64,000 nt of DNA from Geosiphon pyriformis (Eukaryota; Glomeromycota; Glomeromycetes; Archaeosporales; Geosiphonaceae): NCBI GenBank assembly GCA_016748015.1, contig JAAOMT010000617.1:752635-816634 (forward strand), in the 5' to 3' direction. Shown here piece by piece: positions 25,401 through 35,594 of this stretch (within the stretch, counting starts at the first letter, position 1; each line of letters opens with the position of its first letter). A program made the position numbers and the translations under genes. Under the pieces are notes generated by a model that saw only the letters and a list, made by a program, of their open reading frames with translations, was not told the origin of the DNA and ran no database searches.

Positions 25401-26405
25401 GCCTATCTTGGGAAAAGACATTGCTGAATATATTAAAACCAGTAATATCTGCCAAAGAAGAGGCAAACCCAATTGCAAAAAAGATATTCATTCAATCTCT
25501 GTTAGTCAACTATTTGACAGAATTGGTATAGATGTTATTGGACTTTTAACAATAACTCCTGATGGCAACAGATATATTATCACAGCTACTGACTATCTTA
25601 CAAAATGGGTAGAAGCAAGAGTCACTCCTGATCAAACAGCAGTCTTAATAGCCAATTTCATTTATGAAGATATCATTTGCTGTCATGGCTGCCCCAAAGA
25701 ACTTTTATCTGATAAAGGAAGAGCTTTTCTCAGTACAGTAGTTGAAAAACTTTGTAAAAAAATAGGAATACGTCATAAACTTTTCTCCTTTTATTACCCC
25801 TAAAAAAATGGCCTAGTGGAACATTTCAATAGAACACTATGTGAAACTCTAGCCAAAACCAGTGAAAAAACAAACTTATAGGACAAAGTACTGCCTTCAG
25901 CTTTGTTTGCTTATAGAACTGTGAAACATAACATAATAAGTTATGAACTTTTTTATCTGCTCTATAGATGCATGGCAACATTACTAATAGAAACTAACAT
26001 TGAAACAATATCCTTTGAAGAATTCACAATAGGAAATTACAAAAACATTTTGCAAAAAGACTTGGTACCATTCTTGACTCCTTGGTAAAAACACAAATAA
26101 TTGCTTTTAAAAAGATAAAACAGTTTCAAGAAAAGCTTAAAAGAAAGAAAACTTATAAAACACTTTTTTTAAGTATTGGTGACTTGGTACTAGAATACCG
26201 TTCTGATAAAAACAATGTTTATGGTGATAAATTCTTTAGCCAATGGAAAAGACCCTTTATAGTCAACAAAGTTTTGAACAATAATTCTTATATTCTTCAA
26301 GATCAATCCAGAACAATCTTTAATAATCATCTTGTTTATGGTACATGACTTAAGAAATATCATAAACGACCTGATTGGCTGCCTGTTGTAGTAATACCAA
26401 CTTAA
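22416..26405 (+). pseudogene. pol: A1 pol: protease, Cys-rich region, RT, RNase H, integrase
   Basis: Starts at ATG 22,416 in a different frame from gag. Order: retropepsin (LDSRLSVSVI at about 22,824; the catalytic DSG is DSR, a G-to-A change), Cys-rich region (about 23,400-23,510), RT (from about 23,640; the YLDD box at 24,244-24,255 reads YLDN), RNase H (24,664-24,912, with TNIFDYRLGAVF replacing TDAS), and integrase (HX3-4H and CX2C at 25,327-25,480; core GIDVIG, LLSDKGRAF and LVEHFNRTL keep the D, D and E). A 41-bp tandem duplication at 23,865-23,946 and other indels shift frame. Several TAA/TAG/TGA codons replace Gln, Trp or Arg. The stop TAA at 26,403 ends the frame. Confidence 0.85.
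23865..23946 (+). repeat. 41-bp tandem duplication within A1 pol
   Basis: Two head-to-tail copies starting CCAGTTGTAATGATATTC and CCAGTTGTAATGGTATTC (23,865 and 23,906). A2 has a single copy at the equivalent place (about 37,045). Forty-one bases is not a multiple of three, so RT is frameshifted. The copies already differ at a few positions. Confidence 0.85.
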
Positions 26406-26470
26406 ATGATCAGCAAAAATCAAGTATAAATAAATGCACCATTCCCCAAACAGAGATATTTTCAATTAAT

Positions 26471-27127
26471 ATAACCAATTATTTTTTGAATCAAAACATT
26501 CAAAACACTTTCTATACTCTCTATGAGTATTGGATCAAAAACTATTCAAATACTACTCTGACCATTGGAAAACAAACCATCATAACTGATAACAGTGGAA
26601 CACATACTGTTATTAGACCAAAAAAAACTACTACCAGAAGAGAAAGAATTGGTAGTAAAATGGATAAATATCTGTTAAAAAGTATAACAGCAGCTATACT
26701 CCTATCTTCCAATACAATTAGAAAAACACTTCAAGAAATCTTACTTATAGACAAAAACTTGTCATATGGAAGACAATTAGAACTTTATGGTTGCCTTGGT
26801 GAAATCATAGAGGATATGAAACTCATAAAGAAAACAACTTTAGAGATACAGGCAGAAATTTTGGGTATTATATGATTAGATGTTCCAAGAGTTTTAACTA
26901 TTGCTAAAAGAGCCAAAACTCTAATACAAAGATTTGGTCTCTTGGATACAAAACTCATTTTGCCTTAAGTGTTATATACCTTAGCCACAAAAAACTTCAA
27001 CAAACTAGTTAGTTTTGAATTAGATAAAACCCTTCAAATAGATTACTCCATGAATAATTTGATTTCGCTGGAGCTCAATCTCTTTGGAGAGAATGATATT
27101 ACAGTTGAAACTTATACTTCTTATTAA
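26471..27127 (+). pseudogene. A1 ORF3: unknown 218-codon reading frame after integrase
   Basis: Open in one frame to TAA at 27,125-27,127, 31 bp inside the 3' LTR, with two internal stops at codons that are Trp and Gln in A2. The first codon is ATA here and ATG in A2 (39,612). The frame also stays open upstream to about 26,375 without an ATG. Predicted protein is rich in Lys, Ile and Leu and probably helical (KTLQEILLIDKNLSYGRQLE, then EIIEDMKLIKK). No signal peptide, membrane span, Cys pattern or catalytic motif is evident. It occupies the env position but does not look like an envelope protein. Function unknown. Confidence 0.65.
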
Positions 27128-27849
27128 TTATCACATGTATTAGCCACTAATGTCACATAAATTAGCCACTTTATTTTTAGAAAGTGATCATTAATCTGAT
27201 CAATGACTTGACTGTTGACCTAATCATTAACTTAATCATTGACTTGATTAATGACCTGATTATTGACCTGATCATTGACTTGATTATTGACTTAATTGTT
27301 GACCTGATCATTGACTATTTTTAATAGCTATATAAATGATAAATCTCTTAGCTGTAGAAAAACATGTCAGAAATCAAGAAAATCAAATAAATAAAATAAC
27401 AACTTTCATTTCAATCTTTTTCTTATTGCTAATTTTCTCTTTTCTTGCCTTTAAGTATTTGAACATCTTGGGATAAAAGATCACTTGTTGGTTATTTTTT
27501 ACTCTTTTTCTGAAATGTGTAATTGCAACATTTGAAGATTATTGAATAAAACATGACTAAAGAGCACATCTGATACTTGATATTGAATTCTAAGAGTGCC
27601 AACATAAGACATAGAATTATACTAAGTGTGATCATTTGTTGACAGTATGGACTATCCCTCTATCTTCAGATTCCCTAGTTACCTTTTGAAAAGCATAGCA
27701 ACTGAGATATTTTATGAGACTGATCTTACACATTGAATCCATACTAATTCAATTTGCTCTTTGAAGTTGAATTCCCTTTGATTTTTTTCATCACCCTACA
27801 ATCCTGTTCTCCCTTGCTATTCATTAGCTTATTACTTCAACCTGTAACA
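27097..27849 (+). repeat. A1 3' LTR
   Basis: Starts TATTACAGTTGAAAC and ends CTGTAACA, 753 bp, preceded by the purine-rich tract GGAGAGAATGA. Holds 11 units of the 12-bp array (27,185-27,316) and a TATA box (27,329-27,335). It is 24 bp longer than the 5' LTR, mainly through two extra array units. Confidence 0.9.
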
Positions 27850-29208
27850 ATATTATGTATGCATTTTGGCATAATATTTTTATTATTATTATTATTATTG
27901 AACTATTTAAGTTACTGTTTCTTTGAAAAATCTGGAAATGTAATATATTGTTTAAAATTGTAATTGGGTTTTAAATTGTTGTTTTTATTGTTACTATTGT
28001 AAATGAAGTTAAAACCATTGTTGTTATTATTGTTAAAGTTTAAATTGTAATTGAATTTTAATTTTAATTTCAAAACACATTTGCTGATTGGTTTTTTTTC
28101 TTCAAAAATCAAATAAATTATGCATAATAGTAAATTGTAAATGAGGTCACAATTGTCACAATATTTAAAGTTACTAGGAATTAAACAATATTTATAAAAT
28201 TTAGTGTTTAATTGTTCTAAATACTGCTTTTGTTTTTTTTAAGTAAATGCTAAATTTTGGTAGTATTTATGAAATTGCTTTAAATTGCTTAAGATGTTAA
28301 CAAAACTGTCTGAATTTGGGATAAGAATAGTTTTGATAAGTTCTAAAGAGTTGTTTTTGATTGCTAATATTTTATTAAGTAAAGTGTCTTTAATTTTGGC
28401 ACTTGTTATTTTTCAGATCTTATTTTTGTTGTATAAATAACTATTAAAACATGAGAGTGCTTAGTTCTATACAGTGTTAAAAAGTGTTTCTTTACTTATT
28501 TAGTTGTTTATAAGAATTGTGTATTAATATAATATGTTACATATTTTTTTATGACCAAAAATGTTATTTTATATTTTCTTGTTAAGTAAAGTTTTTTCAC
28601 AAGTAAAACATAGTTCATTGTCTTATTTTTTTTGTTATTTGGGTTTCAAACCATTTTTAATAGCATGCTTTATAGTAGTAATAAGTACATGTCTTGTAGT
28701 TTTCTTTAGGTAAGATTCAAGCTTTTATAAATAAAAGTTTTTTTTTATAGTTTTTGTATTTTAGTGGAATATAAGGTGATTGTTTTTTTGGTTTTGGGGT
28801 CAAATATGGTATATGCCAACCATTGACTGTTTTTTTTTAATAATAGTGATGGTTTAAGATTTATTTATTTTTTCTTTTTCTTTTGTCATCTCAAAAAAGT
28901 ATTAGTAGTAGCTTGTTATAATTGTTTTCAATCCATAAAACTTAATAGGCTTTTCAAATAAGTTTTTTTTTCTTTTTTGAACTTGATTAATAATTGCTTT
29001 TTTAAAAAAGCTCTAAAATGATTACAAGTGACAAGTACTCGAGTCTGCTAATCATCAAATGTTAGCTGGAGCTCTTAAGTGTTTTAATCAAGTATAGTAT
29101 TGGTTTTAGACAGCTAATTATTACCAACAAAAGCTTAGTATTACATGACTTTTATTATTAAAATTTTGATTGACATGATAATATTATTGACTTCAAAAAA
29201 GAAGTCAT
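27850..29208 (-). pseudogene. B-old middle part: dUTPase N-terminal side, Cys-rich region, protease start
   Basis: Continuation of B-old after A1. The open stretch 28,112-27,912 encodes EEKKPISKCVLKLKL and Asn-rich sequence, matching EEEKPISRCASESES plus the Asn/Ser linker before the B-young dUTPase. 28,140-28,700 aligns with the Cys-rich region (B-young 46,450-47,060). 28,880-29,204 aligns with the protease downstream region up to B-young about 47,610. Coding is destroyed. Confidence 0.7.
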
Positions 29209-30052
29209 TGTTACTTATAAAAATAGAAATTATAATAAGTAGAAAATAACCAATAAAAAAAGAGTGTAGTAAAAAAAAAATCTCAGAATTGTAGAATTTT
29301 TTTCAAGGAATTGCAAAATTGCAGAATTTTTCTCAAAAAATTGAAAAATTTCAAAAAATTTCATATAACATAAATTATATATATATAGCAAAAATATTAA
29401 AAACAGAAAAAGTAATTTAGTTTAAAGATTTGAATAGATAATAGTAATTAGAAAAACATAATTATCCAATACTTCTTCTTTTAAAAGATAGTTTTTTATA
29501 ACTTGAAATAGAATCATACTTATATCAATAAAACATCTATTATTACTTAAATCTATATTATCATTCTTTAATTAAAAAATATTAAATTAATTTCACACTA
29601 TTAATATAGAATGTTAATAAAATTCAATACTTAATTATACTGAACTATTAGCTTTTGATTATGATTATTGATGGAATACTAATTTTTTATTTCATTTTCT
29701 TATTTTCTTTTATTTTTGTTTTTTTTGTTTTTTTTGTTGTTTACTAATTAATTAAAGAATTTAAGCACTAAGTAATTAATATTAAGAATAGTCTGGTAAA
29801 AGATCTGGAAACAAGAATAGAAAATTTAAAGATAGCTTACCAAAAAAACATAACTGCTAAAATAAACTGGCCATTATGTTAAAAAAAAATTCACAAAAAA
29901 AACCATTAATTGAATTTTTGTTCATAATACAAAAAACTTAACCAAAACCTTTAGACTCCAAAACTTTTAGAAATTACTATTATTAACTACTATTGAACAT
30001 TAAGTTATAAATTTGTTATTTGTTTTAATATCTTAAATAATTATCTATAATA
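29209..30052 (+). repeat. Solo family B LTR, inserted in B-old in the opposite orientation
   Basis: TGTTACTTATAAAAATAG at the left and ATTATCTATAATA at the right correspond to the reverse complement of a family B LTR as written at 53,590. About 844 bp. No internal region is attached, and B-old protease sequence continues directly on both sides, so this is a solo LTR left by recombination. Flanks tcat (29,205-29,208) and ttat (30,053-30,056) fit a 4-bp target duplication with one transition. Confidence 0.75.
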
Positions 30053-30936
30053 TTATCAATTTTGCCAATTAAAATTTTTGTTACTCTATTAGTGATAATA
30101 ATTCTGGCATTGACAGTTCAATTAACTTAACAATCTAATTGATTCATAAACTGTTGTATAATAATGTTGTCTGCTAACTCATTATTACATAGTAGTAATT
30201 GGTTTAATATTAAGAACAATCTTACTGAATAATGATTTTTTAATTAAGTTTTCTAATTCAAAAGAAAATAGAATAACAAATAATTTATTTTTTGTAACAG
30301 TTGTTAATAAAATATTGTTGATAAGTAGTTGTCTTAATAGTTTTGGATTGTTAGATTGGGTATTTTTTGGAATAATTAAGAAATTTAAATAGTTTTGGGA
30401 ATTTGGGTTTTAGATATACTTATTTTCTGAATTTTTTGAACATAATCTTGATGGCTGGTTTAATAAACTGGAAATTAGTTGGTACATAACTATTACCAAT
30501 TTCCAATTTTTTTGAATGTGAGTAATTTTTGGTTTTTGGATTCTGCTTAATATTGGCACAGTATTTTGAAATAGTATTTAAATTGGTTAGGACTAATAAA
30601 TTACTTGTGACTATAATTAATATATTACTGATGCTAAAGTCTAATAAACAGAAGATAAATATATTGGTTATTGCATTATTGGTGTGTAATAAAGTTAGTA
30701 TTAATAAAAACCCAATAACAAATTGCTGGTGTAGTTTGAAATTTGAAACCTGTAATTGGGATTTTAATATTAATTTTTTAATTATTAGTTATTTTTTTTT
30801 GCTCTACAGTCTATTTTTAAGTGTTTTTGTTTATTATAATAATAGTAAATATGCATTTTTTATTGTCATAGTTGATTTGTTGAAGATAATAATAGATACA
30901 ACTGATTTTAAAACTGATATAAGTTTTTTAAATTAG
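30053..30936 (-). pseudogene. B-old protease N-terminal side and gag C-terminal remnant
   Basis: Aligns with B-young from about 47,620 to 48,535. It includes the region before the protease active site (about 30,100-30,200) and the zinc-knuckle region (about 30,825-30,870, matching 48,416-48,457). The plus-strand 135-codon ORF here (30,529-30,936) is an antisense by-product. The alignment to B-young ends around 30,936 and resumes at 51,992. Confidence 0.7.
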
Positions 30937-30944
30937 AATTTTAA

Positions 30945-31125
30945 TTAAACTGAACTAAACCAAACTTTGAGTGTTATTTAAGTTTGGTTTAAATTACAAA
31001 CCAAATTTAAACTAAACCAATTTTTCAAAGTAAATTCAGTTTAAGTTTAACATTAAATTTTTTTGACAAGTCTAAGTTTGGTTTAAGTCTGGTTTGAAAT
31101 TTACAAACTTGTTTAAGTTTAATAA
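30945..31125. repeat. Left subterminal motif array
   Basis: Repeated GTTTGGTTTAA and its complement (for example AACTAAACCAAAC, AAGTTTGGTTTAAATT, AAGTCTGGTTTGAA) in both orientations. It lies at the left edge of the insertion in B-old gag. Confidence 0.6.
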
Positions 31126-33152
31126 AATTAAAAAAAATATAACTTGTACTATTTGTTTATTAACCATTATTTTGTTTAATTATTATAATCAGTTAAAAAT
31201 ATATATAAAACTATGCATATATAATAATTTTACTTTCTAACTTATTAAAATAAATTTATTGTTAACATTATTCAATATTATTAAAAATCTAAAATAACAG
31301 AATTTAATAACCTAAACAGTCCAAATATTAATATATTTAATAAACATGGTTTTTAAAGTAAAGTATATAACTATTTTAATAAGTTTAAGTAAATAAAAAA
31401 AAACAGCTAAATATACAGTCTTAAAATATGTGCATAAATCATTTTTTGGTAAAACTATAAGTACTACTAAACTTTTATGGCACTATTTAGAGACTTTTCA
31501 CTGAATAATATATGTTATAATGAAAAAATATTATAAGAAAAAACAAAATATTTAAAAAGATTACAAGTCAATTGAAAAAATGTTTTAAGTAAGATTGTTA
31601 TTTTTTTTTATGATTTTTGGTCAATTTAACTAAAAAACTGCTTTAATCTTCTGTAATAACTGCTATTAATGTTAATAATAAAACACTTTGTAACATAATT
31701 ACTATTTGGCTTATTAACTATTAGTAACTACTTTTTATAATAAAAAACTTTAAATTAATCAAAATATTCTAATATTTAAACCCTATTTTTCAATTTGTTT
31801 GTACTAATGCAATTAAAAATAAAGTCATAAAACTTTATGTTTTGAGTAGACAAAAATTAAGAATAAATACTATCTTTATTATAAAATGTTTCTTTTTTTC
31901 ACTTATACTTATAATATAATAGGCATACTTAGATATTATTTTTTTTATTCTATTTAATGAGTGAAGTCCAAACACTATCTAGTACAAAATATTATTAAAT
32001 CCAAAATTTTTTTTACATTAAATCTCTGAACATTTCCCAATAATAAAGTCTTTGTCTCTATTACTATTTATTATATTAATAACAATTAGGACTTTTAACA
32101 AACAATAATTAATTTTGGATAATAAATAGATGACATGATAGAATAAGTATTGCAAATAAATTTTTTAAAGTATTAAAAAATTAAAAAATTATATTAGTCA
32201 ATAATAAGATTAGTATATTATGCAGCATATTAATATTATTTGAGACTCAAAATTATTATTGTGCTCATATCATCAAAAATTGCATTTTCTTAATGTTGAC
32301 TTAAATTGGTTTTATTATTGCAAAGCTGAATTTTTGATATTAATATTATTTAAGACTTAAAGTTAATCCCCATATTATTGAAAACTATGTTTTTTTAATG
32401 TTAGCTTTAGTGGTTTTATTATTGTTTTAAGCCAAATTTTCAGCCAAAAAGATTAAAAAAGAATTACACTTATCCTTTTTTTATATAAGTTTATTATTAA
32501 TTTTATTAGTTTTAACCTAATTTTTTTGACAGCTTTTTGCTATTATTCTTAATAATATTACAAATAATAATACTTTCATAAAAAATTTAGTGAGAAATTA
32601 GAAGAAGAAAATATTTGAAAAGTCTTTAATTTTGATGTTTTAATTATATTTTAAACTTGGCAGTATAAGTGGCTCTAGATAAAATAAAAAATAATGTTTT
32701 CAAGGTATTTGTTAAAAACCCAAACCAATTATATTTACCTAAAATTTTTTTAATGTAAACTTTGTATAAATTAAAGATTAAGAAACTTAACTCTACAATC
32801 TGTATCTTATCTTAATGTTTTGAGCTTTTTAAACACATCTATAATACATGTTAAATTAAATATCATAAACTTATTTTGAATTGTCTTACTCAGTGAAATT
32901 TTACTTATAACATAATTAGGAATAAGTTATCTTTTAAATTAACAAGTTGTTTATTTTTAATTCCATATATTTTGAATACAAAAATTCTAACTGTAAATTT
33001 ATAAGCATTATAATCTTGATTGTATTTATTTAGTTATTTATTTAATATATATTAATATTAAATCTATTACTTGTCATAATAGCTAGGGCAGTAAGAAAAA
33101 AGTTGGTCAAATATTATTCTAAAACAAATACAATTATAATGTTCTGTACTAT
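31126..33152. other. Interior of the repeat-bordered element, left part
   Basis: AT-rich, with no open frame over 100 codons and no similarity to the retroelements in the window. It contains an imperfect 110-bp tandem repeat at 32,227-32,446. If a transposase gene was here it has decayed or been lost. It ends at the A2 insertion site (flank ctat). Confidence 0.4.
32227..32446. repeat. Imperfect two-copy tandem repeat of about 110 bp
   Basis: Both units start ATATTAATATTATTT and share CTTAATGTT/TTTAATGTT and GGTTTTATTATTG at the same offsets (unit starts 32,227 and 32,337). They are diverged, so the duplication is old. Confidence 0.6.
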
Positions 33153-33905
33153 TGTTACAGTTAAAACTTATACTTCTTATTAATTATCACATGTATTAGC
33201 CATTGATGTCATATAAATTAGCCACTCTATTTTTAGAAAGTGATCATTGACCTAATCAATGACTTAACCGTTAACTTAATCATTGACCTAATCATTGACC
33301 TGATCAATGACTTGATTATTGACCTAATCATTGATCTGATCATTGACCTGACTATTGACTTGATCATTGACCACTTTTGATAGCTATATAAGTAATAAAT
33401 CTTTTAGCTGTAGAAATACATGTCAGAAATCAAGAAAATCAAATAAATAAAATAATAACTTTCATCTCAATCATTCTCTTATCACTAATTTCTCTTTCCC
33501 TACTTTCAAGTATTTGAACATCTTAAAGATAAAAGATCACTTGTTGGTTATTCCCTACCTTTTTTCTGAAATGTATAAGTATAGTATTTGAAGATTATTG
33601 AATAAAACATGACTGAAGAGCACATCTAATACTTGATATTGAATTCTAAAAGTGCCGATGTGAGACATAGAATTATATTAAGTGTGATCATTTGTTGACA
33701 GTATGGACTATCCCTTTACCTTCAGATTCCCTAGTTACCTTTTGAAAAGCATAGCAACTGAGATATTTTATGAGACTGATCTCACACATTGAATCCATAC
33801 TCATTTAATTTGCTCTTTGAAGTTGAATTCTCTTTGATTCCTTTCATTACTCTACAATTTTGTTCTTCCTTACTATGCATTAACTTGTTACTCCAACCTG
33901 TAATA
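33153..33905 (+). repeat. A2 5' LTR
   Basis: Starts TGTTACAGTTAAAAC and ends CTGTAATA, 753 bp. It contains 11 units of the 12-bp array (33,241-33,372) and TATATAA at 33,385-33,391. Confidence 0.9.
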
Positions 33906-33911
33906 TAAAAG

Positions 33912-33927
33912 TGGTGCTCCCTGTAAG
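33912..33927 (+). promoter_or_regulatory. Primer-binding site of A2
   Basis: TGGTGCTCCCTGTAAG, 6 bp after the LTR. One G-to-A change from the B-young PBS. The gag ATG follows at 33,958, so the leader is about 52 bp. Confidence 0.7.
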
Positions 33928-33957
33928 GTTGTCAAAATCTACTTTGTTTTTTATTGT

Positions 33958-35496
33958 ATGGGTGATTATTCATACCTGCCACAACAATCAAAAGAACACT
34001 TTAAAGCACACAACAAAAACAATTTAGACTTTATTGAACTCAATCTTTTGCCCTCCTGTTTGATTTGCTTCCCCATTGAAGAACAATCCAGCAGACAATT
34101 CCAAGACTTTTGGAACTGGTTCCTAAACAAACATTCAGCTGAAACCTATACAGCTTACACAATCTATTACTTTGACCAAGCTTATTTTAAAGACAACTTT
34201 GAAGAAAAAAACAACAGTATCAATCAGCTTTTATATTCTGTAACCTTTAAACAACAGCCCCCTGATTTCGAATATCTGAATTATCAAATCCACATTTGGA
34301 TTGCTGCCCATCAAGCAACTGAAACTCCCTTTGAAACAGAAGAAGAAAGCTATCAAACTGCCTCTGTTTTTGATTTTTTATCAAGCAAATCAAACTTATC
34401 TACACAAACAGTTACTTCTGAACCAATGACTAATGACCCCATGCAAGCAAACATTCTGGCCACTCTCTAAGGTATACAAACTGCTTTAGGAAAAAGAAAC
34501 AATACCCCACTACCACTATTTAAAGGTGATGCACAAGATCCAATTGAATGGTTGGATAATTTTGAGAGAGCTGCCACAGCCAACCAGTATGATGAAGAAT
34601 ACAAGTTCTAAATCGTTGGTGGCTATCTTCAAGGCTCTCTTACTACCTGGTTCTCACAAGAAACAGATGTTAATGCTCAACACAAAATAATCAGATAGAC
34701 ACCAAACAATGCTGGAAAAGAAAATATCTCTTTCACCACCTGATTTGAGACTAAGTTCAGAACCCCAATATTAATATCCAAATAGCACATGGAATTGGAA
34801 AAAAGAACTCAAGGCTCTAGAAAAATAGTGACTGAATATGCCAAAGCTATCAGAAAGCTAATCAAACATGTAGACTCTAGGAGAAACTGGACAGAAGAAC
34901 AAAAGATCCATTCCTTCACAAAAGAATTAAGAACTGATTTATCATATGCTTTTTGGCCTTTCTTGGCTTTAAAAGACAACCCAACAATGAACATGGCTAT
35001 TGAACTGGCACAAAAAATTGAAGATAACCAAAGAATGCATTTGGAATGCACACTTCCAGTTTTTGCTCCTGCTTCTGTCATGGCTTCTGCTCCACAAATG
35101 GCTGCTACTTTTTTTGCTGCCCAAACTCAAGATTCAAATAAACAATTAATAGGTAAACTTACAGCTAATCTTGCTTGGCTATTAGAACCATTAGCCCAAG
35201 CAGTTAGAGATAACCAGCAACCACAAAGACCCAGATTTGAAAACCGTTTTAACTAACCCCAGCAACCACCATATCAAAAACAGCAAAATTGTGGTCTTTC
35301 TGTGTGTTATAGATGTGGATTAACTGGACATTTTTCAAGAAATTGCAACAATTCTCTCTTGCCTCCTCCAGCCCCCAGAAATAATGATAATCAGAACAAT
35401 AGACTCAACAACAATAATGCTTCCAATTAAAGGCCCAATCATGCAAACATCAATTTCTTTGGAGAGGATCTCCTAGCTGAAACCACTGTTTATTAG
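33958..35496 (+). pseudogene. gag: A2 gag
   Basis: ATG at 33,958, about 513 codons to TAG at 35,494. Open to 34,470, then TAA where the ancestral codon is CAA (LQGIQTALG). Further TAA/TAG/TGA codons replace Gln or Trp; several are still sense codons in A1, for example TGG in the segment before HMELE. The capsid-like middle includes DPIEWLDNFERAATANQYDE and SYAFWPFLALKDNP. The CCHC zinc knuckle CYRCGLTGHFSRNC lies at 35,305-35,346. The N-terminal 170 residues, unique to this element type, contain FQDFWNWFLNKHSAETYTAY. Expected role: particle assembly and RNA packaging. Confidence 0.85.
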
Positions 35497-35594
35497 TCTT
35501 TAAACTGGTAAGCACATCTTCAAAAGGTGAGAGTGCAAGCCAACCAAAAGAAAACCTCTTTTATGCTTTTAACTTAACTAATGATAACCACGAC

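Larger units (their letters stand above)
20008..27849 (+). mobile_element. A1: family A Ty3/gypsy element, full length, inside the B-old dUTPase region
   Basis: Both LTRs are present (20,008-20,736 and 27,097-27,849) in direct orientation, enclosing gag, pol and ORF3. A 4-bp duplication ATAT flanks it (20,004-20,007 and 27,850-27,853). Removing the element and one ATAT restores a continuous alignment to B-young. Length is 7,842 bp. It is much less AT-rich than its B-old host and still readable, so it is younger. Many stops, one 41-bp internal duplication and several frameshifts make it non-autonomous. Confidence 0.9.

Noticed and set aside
26375-26470. Upstream extension of ORF3 in A1 starting at a TTG
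   Set aside because: No ATG here. A2 has a good ATG at 39,612 and its upstream sequence is not conserved as protein.
30529-30936. Plus-strand 135-codon open frame
   Set aside because: It lies antisense to the B-old gag/protease remnant, and the equivalent strand of B-young (48,025-48,528) is also open only by chance. No motif.
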